Shown here: positions 18,623 to 28,101 of the stretch, piece after piece | Layout: each line of letters opens with the position of its first letter | Numbering within the stretch: the stretch's first letter is position 1 | Assembly: GCF_001010355.1 (NCBI RefSeq) | Contig: NZ_JPLA01000027.1 | Location: forward strand, 1 to 64,000 | Source: Dyella japonica DSM 16301 | GTDB lineage: Bacteria; Pseudomonadota; Gammaproteobacteria; Xanthomonadales; Rhodanobacteraceae | Direction of reading: 5' to 3' | Length of the DNA: 64,000 nt | Position numbers and translations under genes: made by a program | The notes under the pieces: generated by a model | Seen by the model: only the letters and a program-made list of their open reading frames with translations | Told to the model about the DNA's origin: nothing | Databases searched by the model: none

Positions 18623-20032
18623 TCAGCCGTCGAGCGTCTGACGCAACTGCTGCAGCGCCGGCAACAGCGTGTCGGGTTCGCGCAGCGACTTGCGTGCCGC
18701 GCCGATGGCCTGACGCAGCCGGCCCGGTGTTTCGCCCCGCGCGATCACTTCGATGGCCGCTGTACGGCATGCCAGCAGCGTATCCACCCAATCGGCGGGC
18801 TGGACGGTACGAAAGCCTTGCGTGAATCGACGCGCGGCACGAAAGGGTGCAGCCATGCCGGCCAGCTCATCCAGCGTCTTGGCCACGCGTGCGGGACTGC
18901 GCTCAGGGGTGGCCGGATCGGTGGCTTCGGCCATCGCCGCAAGCGCATCCGCCAAGCGACGGCGCAGTACATCGGTAGAGCGCACCGGCCACACGAACCA
19001 CGCCGAGGCCAGCCCGATCACAGCGCCGATCAGAATCTCCTCCAGTCGCTGCCACAACAGCATGCCAGGCGGCTGCGGCTCAAAGCCTTGCAGCAGGGCC
19101 AATGCCAGGGTGACGAACAACGCCCACCATGCATAACCGAGCGGACGCAACCAGACACCGAAGAACAGCGCGGCAAGAATCCACAGGCCCGTGTTGATCG
19201 GACTCGCCTGTGCATGAAAGCTCAACGACATCGCGAGCACGGTACCCGCGGCAGCACCGAGCACGCGCAGTCCGCTCTTGTAGGCCACGTCCAAACGCCC
19301 GCGATTGCCGCTGTGGACGATGAAGGCCGTGAGCACGATCCACGCCCAGCGCTCGGCGAAGCACTGGTAACCGACCACGAAGGACAGCGACAAGGCGACC
19401 GCCATCTGGATGGCCATACGCGTGCTGGCGGTGGGCCGCAGCCTGCTCTCCTGCCCGGGCGTCGCAGCCGTGGGTGCCGGTGCGGTCAACGGTGGCAGCA
19501 GGCCCAGTCGGCGCGCCACCACATGAAACACCGTCACCCATAGCAGCGACAGCAAGGCGACCACGATCGGCACCAGCATGGGGGGAAGTACGCCGTTCGC
19601 GGCAGCGCGCACATGAGGCACGGTCAGCAAAGTGACAAACGGCAAGGCGATCAAGTGCCCCGCACGACGCGCCATCGAGCCGAAGTTGCGCAACCAGATC
19701 GACACGAACATGCCAGCGACAAACGTCAGCGCGCCGACCCAGGGCAATTGCCGCAGCAACATGCCCACGCCTATCGCCACCAGGCCCACCAGCGGCAGGA
19801 CCAGTGCGGCCTCCAGGCGACCACGCAGGTCGCGATCCAGATGGCTGCGTGACAACGAGAGGGTCAACACCACCGCCAGCACGGCGGGCCCGCTGCCTGC
19901 TGCGATGGCCAATGTGCAGCCCAGCGTGGCCAACACCGCGAACATGGTCACCACCGCTTCCACCAGCGGTTGCATCAACACCGATGCATGCGAGCGGGCC
20001 AGGCGGATCCAGGTGGGGAAGCTGTTGGTCAT
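18623..20032 (-). CDS. FUSC-family inner-membrane transporter
   Basis: About 469 residues from MTNSFPTWIRL. Two blocks of hydrophobic helices (about residues 20-170 and 240-345), each followed by a hydrophilic stretch, match the fusaric-acid-resistance/aromatic-acid-exporter (FUSC) layout, with the internal repeat seen as SRSHLDRDLRGRLEAALVLPLVG and HSGNRGRLDVAYKSGLRVLGA. Such proteins export weak aromatic acids or act as stress-related efflux components. The start follows the stop of the upstream aspartyl-protease gene by 10 nt, so the two are probably co-transcribed. Confidence 0.85.
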   Translation of the reverse strand: MTNSFPTWIRLARSHASVLMQPLVEAVVTMFAVLATLGCTLAIAAGSGPAVLAVVLTLSLSRSHLDRDLRGRLEAALVLPLVGLVAIGVGMLLRQLPWVGALTFVAGMFVSIWLRNFGSMARRAGHLIALPFVTLLTVPHVRAAANGVLPPMLVPIVVALLSLLWVTVFHVVARRLGLLPPLTAPAPTAATPGQESRLRPTASTRMAIQMAVALSLSFVVGYQCFAERWAWIVLTAFIVHSGNRGRLDVAYKSGLRVLGAAAGTVLAMSLSFHAQASPINTGLWILAALFFGVWLRPLGYAWWALFVTLALALLQGFEPQPPGMLLWQRLEEILIGAVIGLASAWFVWPVRSTDVLRRRLADALAAMAEATDPATPERSPARVAKTLDELAGMAAPFRAARRFTQGFRTVQPADWVDTLLACRTAAIEVIARGETPGRLRQAIGAARKSLREPDTLLPALQQLRQTLDG

Positions 20033-20042
20033 GCGCGCTGGC

Positions 20043-21803
20043 CTAGGGTTTCGGTACGGCCAGGGCGAACTTGCTGGCATGTTGTTCGATCTGCGGATCG
20101 AGCGTGCGGGCGGCTGCCAGGTCGGCGTTGCCCGCTTCCGTCTGCCCGCTGCGGATCTTCGCCAGGCCCAGTCCGTAGCGCGACCAGGCCGAACCCGGGC
20201 TCTGCGCGACGGCTTGCTCGTAGGCCTTGATCGATTCCGGGTAATGCTCCAGCCGCAACTGCACCAGACCTAGGCTGTCCAGATAGGCCGCATCCGCGCC
20301 ATCGCGCTTGATCGCTTTGCGGCAGTCCTTCAAAGCGTCGTCGAGCATCTGGTTGCTGAGCGCGCGCGCCCAGCAGCGTTCGTTGAGTGCCGATCCCAGC
20401 ATGGCGTCGTTGTCGTGCAGGCGTATCCAGTCGTCGAGCAGCGGCAAGGCGGCGGCTGGCTCATCGAGCTTGATGTACAGGGCGGCAATCGAGCGTGCCC
20501 GGGCCGATCCCGCGGGCGCGAGCGCGGCGGCCGCTGCTGCATCGGTGGCCGCTCCCGCCAGTTCTTTCGTTGCGTAGCGATGTTCGGCGCGCATCTGCAA
20601 CGCATCGAGATTCTTCGGGTCCAGGCTCAGCGCCTTGTCCAGATCGGCGAGTGCTGCCTCCGGCTGCTTGTCTGCCATCTGCGCCCGCGCACGCGCGACG
20701 TAGTAAGCGGCTTGATCGGGTGCAAGGCGGATCGCCTGATCCAGTTCGGCCACGGCGGCCTTCGCTTCGCCGCGCGACAGGTGTGCCTGGCCGAGCAAGG
20801 CGTGCTCCCTCGCGCTGTTGGAGCCGTTCTCGTCGGCCGCGGTATCAGCCGGCTTGGGGACTTCTTCGTCTGCTGCGCTGGCGAAGCTGAATACGCGTCC
20901 GCCGTTATAGGTGAAATAGGCCTTCTTCTTGCTGTTGGCGATGAACAGGTGATGGGCGAGCAGGAAGTCCACGCCCAGCAGCATCTCCGTCTTGTCGCCA
21001 AAATTTCCGTCGAGCACCATCATCTGGCTGTGCTGGATCGTCTCCGTGCCGACCGAAAACGTATCGATATTCACGGTCCAGGTCCTGACCGGCTTGGCGC
21101 CCACGCCGAAGGTGCTGCTGCCGGCCTTGACGCCAAGCGCCTTCACGTCGATGCCTGCGCGTCGTGCCGCATCGCGGCTCAACAGCGTGGCTGCCGCACC
21201 CGAGTCCAGCACCGCCCGCACCTTTACGCCATTGATGGTGACGGTGAGAAAGCTGCGCCGGTCAAACCCCATCTCGGCCGGTTCAAGATCCGCGACGTTG
21301 TACTTGCCGTCCTTCACCCAATAGGCGAGCGAGGTCTTCTCGCAGTGCTCCACTTTGAACAGCGTCACCTTGCCGTGGGCGAGATCGAGCTCAAGATCGG
21401 CGAAGTCGAGCAGGTTGGCGCCAAGCAGTCCATCGCCCACATCGGTGCCGCCCACAATGAAGTCGACATTGTTGAGCGTGGTGCCGAGTATGCCGAACTC
21501 CCTGACGTGTGCCTGCTGCACATTCGTCTCGCCGCCCACGCCACCCATGCGATAACCGAACGGCGCCGGTTGCAGCTTGAGCCCCAGCGATGCGGCGTTG
21601 GCCTTGGACATGAAGTTGAAGAACGCGCCGGTATCGAGAATGAAGCGCGTGTCGGTGCCATTGATCTTGACCATGGTGGTGGCGCGACTGCCCACCATTT
21701 CGATGGGCAGCGTGCCGTAGTCCTTCAGATGGCAGTCCTCGGCCCAGGCTTGCCCTGCAAGCAAGACGCCGATTGCCATGCAGCCCAGCCGCAGCATCCT
21801 CAT
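20043..21803 (-). CDS. Exported double-retropepsin / TPR repeat protein
   Basis: 586 residues with a signal peptide (LGCMAIGVLLAGQAWA). Two retropepsin-like aspartyl protease folds lie in tandem, each with its own catalytic triplet: FILDTGA near residue 55 and AVLDSGA near residue 200, each followed by a flap-like glycine-rich segment and a hydrophobic GLLGANLLD or MLLGVDFLL motif. From about residue 330 there are TPR-like helical repeats (ALLGQAHLSRGEAKAAVAELDQAIRLAPD). Bacterial retropepsin-like proteins normally dimerise, so two halves in one chain could form a pseudo-dimer, as in pepsin. Substrate unknown. Upstream of the FUSC gene. Confidence 0.85.
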   Translation of the reverse strand: MRMLRLGCMAIGVLLAGQAWAEDCHLKDYGTLPIEMVGSRATTMVKINGTDTRFILDTGAFFNFMSKANAASLGLKLQPAPFGYRMGGVGGETNVQQAHVREFGILGTTLNNVDFIVGGTDVGDGLLGANLLDFADLELDLAHGKVTLFKVEHCEKTSLAYWVKDGKYNVADLEPAEMGFDRRSFLTVTINGVKVRAVLDSGAAATLLSRDAARRAGIDVKALGVKAGSSTFGVGAKPVRTWTVNIDTFSVGTETIQHSQMMVLDGNFGDKTEMLLGVDFLLAHHLFIANSKKKAYFTYNGGRVFSFASAADEEVPKPADTAADENGSNSAREHALLGQAHLSRGEAKAAVAELDQAIRLAPDQAAYYVARARAQMADKQPEAALADLDKALSLDPKNLDALQMRAEHRYATKELAGAATDAAAAAALAPAGSARARSIAALYIKLDEPAAALPLLDDWIRLHDNDAMLGSALNERCWARALSNQMLDDALKDCRKAIKRDGADAAYLDSLGLVQLRLEHYPESIKAYEQAVAQSPGSAWSRYGLGLAKIRSGQTEAGNADLAAARTLDPQIEQHASKFALAVPKP

Positions 21804-21855
21804 GCCTCACCCCCCGTTGGCCCTGGCCGCAGCATAGAACGGCGGCCAGCTGCGA

Positions 21856-23505
21856 TCACTGCTCGATGCGAGGCGCCCGGCGATCGACGCCGTTCTGGTG
21901 CAGCGTCAGCGCCACGATCCTGCCGCTGGCGTCGCGTTCGAAGTCGATCTTGGCATCCACCACGCTGAGGAAGAACTTGTCCCTGGCACTGGCAAACAGG
22001 GGGAATGCCGGTTGCCCGGTGAGCTGCACGAAGGGCTGCCCGTCCTTGACGGTGACGTCGATGACGGCATCGTGGGTGAGCTGGTAGTGACCGATGTAGT
22101 TCGCCAGCGTGGTGGCGTCCAAGGTAACGGACTGCGGCACCTTGGCGTCGGCCACCTGGGCGCCAACGCGTGGGGCGACATGGTCGCCGTGCTGGTGCAG
22201 CACCAGCTGGTTGACCTTGCCATGCTCGTCGCGCTGGAAGCTCAGGCTGATCTCGGCCACGTCGGCGAAGAACTCGTCCTTGGCGCTGGCATACACCGGG
22301 AACGGTGCCTGGCCGGTGCCCTGCGTGATCAACTGATCGCCCTTGTGAAAGACAGTGATCTCAAATCCCGGGTGCAGCTCATACGCACCGTCGTAGGCTT
22401 CCAGCTCCTGCGCCGTAACGGCGATGCGCTTGTGCGCGGGAGCGAGCGCGACATCGGGCAGCAAGGTCGCCTGCCCAAGGTCATCGACGGTAACGTTCTT
22501 GTTGGTCAGCACCACGACGCCATGCCGACGATCGGCGGTAAAGCCGAGGTAGCTCGCATAGCCGCCGGTCATGCCGTTATGTTCGATGATGTCGCCGCCG
22601 GCGCTGTGACGCACCATCCATACCAGGCCCAGACGTTCGGACGGAATCGGGCTGTCGGCACGCGGCGTCTGCGCCAGCTGCATGGCGGGGTAGAGCGGCG
22701 AGGGCTGCAGTCCCATATTGGCCTTGAGATAGCGCAGCATGTCGTCGGCGGTGCTGACGATGGCGCCCGCGCCAGCCAGCACGTCGAAATGCCAGTTCGC
22801 CACCGGTTGATCCTTGCCGCCATGCCCGGGTGCAAGGCGTCCGCGCAGCGCGTCATCCTGCACGCTGGTGCTGTGATGCATGCCCAGCGGTTGGAAGATC
22901 TGCTGTTGCAGCAGCTGCTCGTAGCTCTTGCCCGCATGCACGCTGAGTGCGTAGCCGAGCAGGCCGACGCCGAGATTGGAGTATTCGTAGCTCGCGCCGG
23001 GATCACGCGGCAGGCTGTACGACGCCAGGAAGGCTTTCAGCTTGGCGGCGTCGTAGTCGACGAACGGATCGTTGGGGTTCGCCGAAGCAAAGTTGGTGGG
23101 CATGCGCGGCAGGCCGGAGTTCTGCGAGGCAAGATTGCCCAGGGTCACGCTCTTGCCGTCGCGCGTCGGCACCGTGAAGCCTGGCAGCAGCGTGGCGACC
23201 GGCTGATCGAGCTGCAGCTTGCCGGCGATGACCTGCTGCGCGAGCAGGGTCGCGGTGAAGGTCTTGGTGATCGAACCAATCTCGAACACGGTGTCGCCAT
23301 CGGGCGCGCGACCGCCATCGAGTTTGCCGTAGGTATAGACCGCACTGCGATCGCCATCGACCACGCCGATCACGACGACCGGATATTCGCCGACGTCGAT
23401 GCGTTGCTGCACGGCTTGCGCCACGCGTGCAGGGAGCTGCGGCGCGTCTGCCCAGGCGGCCGTCGTGACAAGCAGGCAACTCAATGCGAAACAAAGCCGT
23501 TTCAT
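21856..23505 (-). CDS. Exported serine hydrolase (beta-lactamase/penicillin-binding-like fold)
   Basis: 549 residues. The second of two nearby ATGs (23505) is chosen because AAGGGA is properly spaced from it. After a signal peptide the catalytic domain shows the class C/DD-peptidase motifs: SITK (nucleophilic Ser and Lys), YSN (Tyr) and HNG in place of KTG. Two tandem C-terminal repeats of DUF3471-like type follow (GYELHPGFEITVFHKGDQL region and YIGHYQLTHDAVIDVTVKDG region). Such proteins are esterases, peptidases or D-amino acid hydrolases more often than true beta-lactamases. Confidence 0.88.
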   Translation of the reverse strand: MKRLCFALSCLLVTTAAWADAPQLPARVAQAVQQRIDVGEYPVVVIGVVDGDRSAVYTYGKLDGGRAPDGDTVFEIGSITKTFTATLLAQQVIAGKLQLDQPVATLLPGFTVPTRDGKSVTLGNLASQNSGLPRMPTNFASANPNDPFVDYDAAKLKAFLASYSLPRDPGASYEYSNLGVGLLGYALSVHAGKSYEQLLQQQIFQPLGMHHSTSVQDDALRGRLAPGHGGKDQPVANWHFDVLAGAGAIVSTADDMLRYLKANMGLQPSPLYPAMQLAQTPRADSPIPSERLGLVWMVRHSAGGDIIEHNGMTGGYASYLGFTADRRHGVVVLTNKNVTVDDLGQATLLPDVALAPAHKRIAVTAQELEAYDGAYELHPGFEITVFHKGDQLITQGTGQAPFPVYASAKDEFFADVAEISLSFQRDEHGKVNQLVLHQHGDHVAPRVGAQVADAKVPQSVTLDATTLANYIGHYQLTHDAVIDVTVKDGQPFVQLTGQPAFPLFASARDKFFLSVVDAKIDFERDASGRIVALTLHQNGVDRRAPRIEQ

Positions 23506-23795
23506 GGACATTCCCTTGAGTGAGTCAGACACGGATAACCAGCGCTCGCACCACCGCGCGCGGACTTTGGCAGCCTCGCGTTGAGCGGACAAGACGAGTT
23601 ATGCATGAAATGCGTCGTGCTTTCTTGCGATGCATGAAGCGGCGATGCGTGCGCTTTGTCCGATGATTTCGCCCAACTCTGGGCGGCAGCAGGTCGCCAC
23701 TCGCCAGGCTCTCAGGCTGGCAACGCCGGGGGATAGCCGCTACGATCGCTTGCTGCAGCGCACCACTGCGCCGCCCCACGGCCCGAGTAGTCCCC

Positions 23796-25022
23796 ATGTC
23801 CGCCTCTTCCCCCGCCCTCGCTCCGGGCACGCCGCCTGTACGCGTTCCCCACGTCGGACTGGTCATCCTCGCGCTGGCAGTCGGTGGCTTTGCCATCGGC
23901 ACCACCGAGTTCGCCACCATGAGCATGCTGCCCTTGTTCGCGCAGGGGCTGGGTATCGACGCGCCGACGGCCGGCCACGCGATCAGTGCCTATGCCTTGG
24001 GCGTGGTGGTCGGTGCGCCGGTGATCACCGTGCTCGGTGCGCGCCTGCCGCGCCGCCGTCTGCTGGTGCTGCTGATGGCGATGTTCACCGTGTTCAACGG
24101 CTTGACCGGTCTGTCGCCGAGTTACCACTGGATGCTGCTGTTCCGCTTTCTCAGCGGCCTGCCGCACGGCGCCTACTTTGGCGTGGGCGCCCTGGTGGCC
24201 AGTTCGCTGGTGCCTGCCAATCGGCGCACGCGTGCGGTGGGCCAGATGTTCCTGGGCCTTACCTGCGCCACGGTGGTGGGCGTGCCGCTGGCCAGCTGGC
24301 TTGGTCAGGCGGTGGGATGGCGCTGGAGTTTTGCGCTGGTGGCCTTGTTGGGTGTCGCGACCATGAGCGCCGTGCTGGCCTTTGCGCCGGATACGCCGGC
24401 CGACGCCAAGGCGAGTCCGCTGCGCGAACTGGGCGCGCTGAAGCGCTCGCAGGTGTGGCTGACGCTGGGCATCGGCGCGATCGGTTTCGGCGGCATGTTC
24501 GCCGTGTACACCTATCTCGCCGACATCCTGCTGCACGTGACGCATATGTCGCTCGACAGCGTGCCCTGGGTGATGGGCGTGTTCGGCATCGGCATGACGC
24601 TGGGCAATGTGATCGTCCCGGCCTTTGCCGATCGCGCGCTGATGCGCACGGCCGGTGGCCTGCTGCTGTGGAGTGCGCTGATCCTCGCCATCTTCCCGTT
24701 CACTGCGGGCAATGTGTGGGCGCTCAGTGCCACGGTGTTCCTGATCGGCATCGGTGGTGCGCTGGGCACCGTGCTGCAGACCCGACTGATGGATGTGGCC
24801 GGCGACGCCCAGGGCCTTGTCGCATCGCTCAACCATTCCGCCTTCAACGCCGCCAATGCGCTCGGCCCTTTTCTTGGCGGACTGGCGATCGCGCACGGCC
24901 ATGGCTGGACCTCGCCCGGCTGGGTGGGCAGCGGTCTGGCATTGGGCGGCTTGCTGCTGTGGTCGGTTTCCGCGGCGATGGATCGCCGCAGCGTAGCGAC
25001 GGTTGCCGCCGAGGCCTGCTGA
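23796..25022 (+). CDS. MFS drug/sugar efflux transporter (DHA1, AraJ/YdhP-like)
   Basis: 408 residues with about 12 membrane helices. Family markers include GTTEFATMSMLPLFAQGLG in helix 1, the loop motif GARLPRRRLL between helices 2 and 3, and GLPHGAYFGVGALVASSL in helix 4. The GTTEF and PHGAYFG signatures are typical of the proton-coupled AraJ/YdhP group that exports small sugars, purine analogues or drugs. It is convergent with the LysR gene, only 13 bp apart. The substrate cannot be deduced. Confidence 0.9.
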   Translation: MSASSPALAPGTPPVRVPHVGLVILALAVGGFAIGTTEFATMSMLPLFAQGLGIDAPTAGHAISAYALGVVVGAPVITVLGARLPRRRLLVLLMAMFTVFNGLTGLSPSYHWMLLFRFLSGLPHGAYFGVGALVASSLVPANRRTRAVGQMFLGLTCATVVGVPLASWLGQAVGWRWSFALVALLGVATMSAVLAFAPDTPADAKASPLRELGALKRSQVWLTLGIGAIGFGGMFAVYTYLADILLHVTHMSLDSVPWVMGVFGIGMTLGNVIVPAFADRALMRTAGGLLLWSALILAIFPFTAGNVWALSATVFLIGIGGALGTVLQTRLMDVAGDAQGLVASLNHSAFNAANALGPFLGGLAIAHGHGWTSPGWVGSGLALGGLLLWSVSAAMDRRSVATVAAEAC

Positions 25023-25035
25023 GCAACGCAGCCCT

Positions 25036-25938
25036 TCACTTTTTTCCGCGATAGCGCAGCGCATCCACCAGCAAGGTAAATGCCGGCGACGGGTGCCGGC
25101 GGCTCGGGTAGTAAAGGTGATAGCCCGCAAAGGGCTGGCACCAGTCGGCCAGGACGCGGATCAGGCGGCCTTCGGCGATGTGCGTCTTGATCTCTTCGTC
25201 CTCGGGCATATACGCCAGGCCCAGCCCATGCAGCGCCGCGTGCAAGCGCATGGCGCGATTGTTGAACACCAGCGGCCCTTCCACCTGCACCTTCACTTCA
25301 TGGCCGTTCTTCTCGAACTCCCACGGCAGGATGCTGCCGTGGGGCGGCAGCCGCAGATTGATGCAGCGGTGCCTAGTGAGATCGCCGGGCGAACGCGGGC
25401 GCGCATGCTGCTTGAAGTACGACGGCGATCCAAACACCGCCATGCGCAGGTCCGGACCGATCCGCACGGCGATCATGTCCTTGGACAGCTGCTCGCCCAG
25501 CCGTACACCTGCATCGTAGCGTTCGGCAACGATGTCCTTGAGGCCGTAATCGATCACCACTTCCACCTGGATGTCCGGATACTTCGCCAGCAACCTGGCC
25601 AATGCCGGGGCGATGATGGTGATGGCCGGACGTTCGGACGAGGTGATGCGGATCTTGCCCGCCGGCTTGTCGCGCAACTCGCTCAACGCGGCCAGTTCGG
25701 TTTCGATGTCCTCGAAGCGCGGCGCAATGGTTTGCAACAAGCGTTCGCCCGCATCCGTGGGCGATACGCTGCGCGTGGTGCGGGTGAGCAGGCGCAGGCC
25801 CAGCCGTTCTTCCAGGGCGCGGATGGTCTGGCTAAGCGCCGATTGGGAAACACCCAGCTTGGCCGCCGCGCGGGTAAAGCTGCGTTCTTTCGCCACCAGC
25901 GCAAAAGCCGCCAGGTCGTTGAAGTTCGCCGATGCCAT
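25036..25938 (-). CDS. LysR-family transcriptional regulator
   Basis: 300 residues: a winged helix-turn-helix (FTRAAAKLGVSQSALSQTIR) and a LysR substrate-binding domain. AGGAGG lies 9 nt before the ATG. It is divergent from the alpha/beta hydrolase gene at 26134 and convergent with the MFS gene, either of which could be a target. Its ribosome-binding region overlaps a 15-bp palindrome with LysR-box geometry, suggesting autoregulation. Confidence 0.93.
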   Translation of the reverse strand: MASANFNDLAAFALVAKERSFTRAAAKLGVSQSALSQTIRALEERLGLRLLTRTTRSVSPTDAGERLLQTIAPRFEDIETELAALSELRDKPAGKIRITSSERPAITIIAPALARLLAKYPDIQVEVVIDYGLKDIVAERYDAGVRLGEQLSKDMIAVRIGPDLRMAVFGSPSYFKQHARPRSPGDLTRHRCINLRLPPHGSILPWEFEKNGHEVKVQVEGPLVFNNRAMRLHAALHGLGLAYMPEDEEIKTHIAEGRLIRVLADWCQPFAGYHLYYPSRRHPSPAFTLLVDALRYRGKK

Positions 25939-25940
25939 TC

Positions 25941-25955
25941 ATTAGGCCTCCTAAT
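25941..25955. promoter_or_regulatory. LysR-box palindrome over the LysR ribosome binding site
   Basis: ATTAGG-CCT-CCTAAT is a perfect inverted repeat with T-N11-A geometry, starting 3 nt before the LysR start codon and covering its AGGAGG. Bound regulator would block initiation or elongation of its own gene. A further TAGG follows at 25955-25958. Confidence 0.5.
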
Positions 25956-26133
25956 AGGAGCAGGCCGATTATGCCATCGGGTCACCTGCCCATCGCGAAC
26001 GCATTGCCCGAAAAATTCCACAGGCGCCGCCGCGCATGGCCCGATGCGATGGGCATGGTGGTCACTCTGGGATCGATCGCGCATCGGGTCGCGTACGAAT
26101 GACGTGGCCGAGCGCCAACAGGGAGGAAGCACC

Positions 26134-27042
26134 ATGAAGATGGGGATGATCGCCGCGTGTTTGCTGGCCGCGAGTGCAAGCGCCTATGCAGAAGCGCCCG
26201 TTTGGCAGCCTTCAGAAGGTCATACGCAAATACCGATCTGGCCGGGCGCGGCGCCGGGCCTGCAACCGGTGCCAGGACCCGAACAGCTGACCAAGGGTGC
26301 GATCACCAATGTGACCCGCCCCACGATGACGGTGTACACGCCCACGGGTGTCAACACGGGCGCGGCGGTCGTGGTGATCCCGGGCGGTGGCTTCCAGATA
26401 CTGGCGATCGATCTTGAGGGCACCGACGTCTGCCGCTGGCTCACCTCGCAAGGCATTACCTGTGTACTGCTGAAGTATCGCGTGCCAAGCATTCCCTATG
26501 TCTGGCAAACCGACAGTCGCCCGCACAACCTCCAATTGTCGGTGCCCTCGCTGCAGGACACGCAGAGGACGCTGAGGCTGGTGCGCTCGCGCGCCGCCGA
26601 ATGGCATATCGATCCGCACAAGATCGGCGTGCTGGGTTTTTCCGCGGGCGGCTATCTGGTGGCCGAAGCCAGCACCAATTTCAAGCGTCAGCTGTACAAG
26701 CCGGTGGACGAGGCCGACAAGCAAAGCAGCCGCCCGGATTTTGCAGTGGCGATCTACCCGGGCCATCTCGCCACCGAGCAGAACAGCTTGAATCCCCATG
26801 TGCCGGTGTCCCACGACACGCCGCCAACCTTCCTGGCGCAGGCGGAGGATGATCAGGTGGATGGTGTCGAGCAGTCACTGGTGTACTTCACCGCGCTCAA
26901 GGACGCCGACGTTCCCACGGAATTGCACATCTATGCGCACGGCGGCCACGCCTTCGGCATGCAGCATCCGGAGTTTCCGATCAACGACTGGCCGAAACTG
27001 GTGCAGGTCTGGTTGCGGACCATCGGCGTGATCCAGGGCTGA
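26134..27042 (+). CDS. Exported alpha/beta-hydrolase (esterase/lipase, acetyl-xylan-esterase-like)
   Basis: 302 residues from an ATG with GGGAGGAAGC upstream; signal peptide MKMGMIAACLLAASASAYA. The alpha/beta-hydrolase core shows the oxyanion-loop GGGF (VVVIPGGGFQ), the nucleophile elbow GFSAGGYL, the acid in EDDQVDG and the His in HGGHAFGM. Similarity in layout is to the BD-FAE/pectin- and xylan-acetyl esterase group, which would fit the nearby hemicellulose-degrading genes, but substrate assignment is inference. Divergent from LysR and ended by a strong hairpin. Confidence 0.88.
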   Translation: MKMGMIAACLLAASASAYAEAPVWQPSEGHTQIPIWPGAAPGLQPVPGPEQLTKGAITNVTRPTMTVYTPTGVNTGAAVVVIPGGGFQILAIDLEGTDVCRWLTSQGITCVLLKYRVPSIPYVWQTDSRPHNLQLSVPSLQDTQRTLRLVRSRAAEWHIDPHKIGVLGFSAGGYLVAEASTNFKRQLYKPVDEADKQSSRPDFAVAIYPGHLATEQNSLNPHVPVSHDTPPTFLAQAEDDQVDGVEQSLVYFTALKDADVPTELHIYAHGGHAFGMQHPEFPINDWPKLVQVWLRTIGVIQG

Positions 27043-27050
27043 GACAGCAA

Positions 27051-27079
27051 GAACCCGGCGTCGTGATGACGCCGGGTTC
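27051..27079. terminator. Hairpin terminator between convergent genes
   Basis: GAACCCGGCGTC / GACGCCGGGTTC is a perfect 12-bp stem with loop GTGAT, lying between the hydrolase stop and the stop of the leftward PepSY-like gene. T tracts are short on both sides. Confidence 0.75.
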
Positions 27080-27107
27080 CATCGTTCACTGCAATCCCAA
27101 AGACGCG

Positions 27108-27620
27108 TCAGTCGCGCGAGCGGGCCACCACACTGCCATCGGTGGGATCGACCAGCAGATTCACATCGTTGCCCCGCTTGCTCTTGGCGTCGGCGCTCCA
27201 CAGGCCATCGGCGAACTTCACGTGCTTGACGTTCTGGAAGCCCGCCGTCGCCAGCTGTGCATTGACTTCGTTCTCGTTGAGCTTGGACGGCGCATCGGCC
27301 GGGTACACCTTGCCGCTGACGGGACCGACCGAGAGCTTGACCCACTTCTTGTCGCCGCCGCGCGCCTCGCTGCGCCACACACCGTCCTTGAAGGCCAGGC
27401 CCTTGACCTCCTTGTAGCCGGCATTGGCGATCGAGGTCTTGATCGCTTCTTCGGTCAACGCACCGGTCGGCGGCTGATTGCTCCAGGTCGTCACCGTGGT
27501 GGTCTGGGTCGTCTGGGTCGTGGCACTGGTCGTCGACTGCGCCGTGGCAGGCATCGTCTGCGCGGACGCCACACTGGAAACAGCCAGTCCAATCATTAGG
27601 GGAAGCATGCGCTTGATCAT
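27108..27620 (-). CDS. Exported PepSY-like two-repeat protein
   Basis: 170 residues; AAGGAG sits properly before the ATG at 27620. The signal peptide (MLPLMIGLAVSSVASAQ) is followed by a Thr/Ser/Gln-rich linker and two similar ~55-residue repeats: LTEEAIKTSIANAGYKEVKG..GVWRSEA..VSGKVYP and LNENEVNAQLATAGFQNVKH..GLWSADA..TDGSVV. This alpha-beta repeat with a Trp before a charged residue and a final acidic turn resembles PepSY domains, which often inhibit peptidases or bind ligands in the periplasm. Exact role unknown. Confidence 0.75.
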   Translation of the reverse strand: MIKRMLPLMIGLAVSSVASAQTMPATAQSTTSATTQTTQTTTVTTWSNQPPTGALTEEAIKTSIANAGYKEVKGLAFKDGVWRSEARGGDKKWVKLSVGPVSGKVYPADAPSKLNENEVNAQLATAGFQNVKHVKFADGLWSADAKSKRGNDVNLLVDPTDGSVVARSRD

Positions 27621-28101
27621 GATGAACTCCTTTGCTGTTGGCGGCGCATCGTGCCGCCGGCGCGCGCATGGTTGAGTCAAAGGGCGCGTGAAGCCGGCCG
27701 TGACACTTACGGTCGATTCATGAAATAAAGGCCTGTACACCGCGCTCAGTGACCTGACGGGGCGAGGTGATGAATGCGCGCCAACGGACCACGGCGTCCT
27801 CGTGCAGCGCCATCATTGAAAAGACGCGACGTGCAGCCTGCTGACAGCATGCCGGGCTTGACGAGAGAGCGAGCCGCACAGATCGACAAGCCTTTGCGCT
27901 GGCCATTCAATGCACTCGGCCACAGTCAAATCGGCGCAGGTTCGCTATGCTGCGCGCATGGCATCGGGGTCGTGCCGGGGTGCTGGAGCAAGCAATCCCA
28001 TGCGGATGTCGTGATCGGGCAGGATCTTGTGTTGATGTGCAAACCCGGGAGTTTCGTGATCCAACTGAACTGCAGCGCGAGCGTAGGGTTTTTCGTGAGC
28101 C
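27621..28101. other. Gene-poor region upstream of GH30 gene
   Basis: This 481-bp stretch separates the leftward PepSY-like gene from the rightward GH30 gene and should hold both promoters. Short open frames occur on both strands but lack convincing ribosome binding sites and recognisable products. I see no clear operator, riboswitch or terminator in it. Confidence 0.5.

Noticed and set aside
21856-23505. Serine hydrolase as a true beta-lactamase resistance gene
   Set aside because: It has SxxK and YxN but an HNG in place of KTG and two DUF3471-like repeats, as in esterase/peptidase members; nothing indicates antibiotic hydrolysis.
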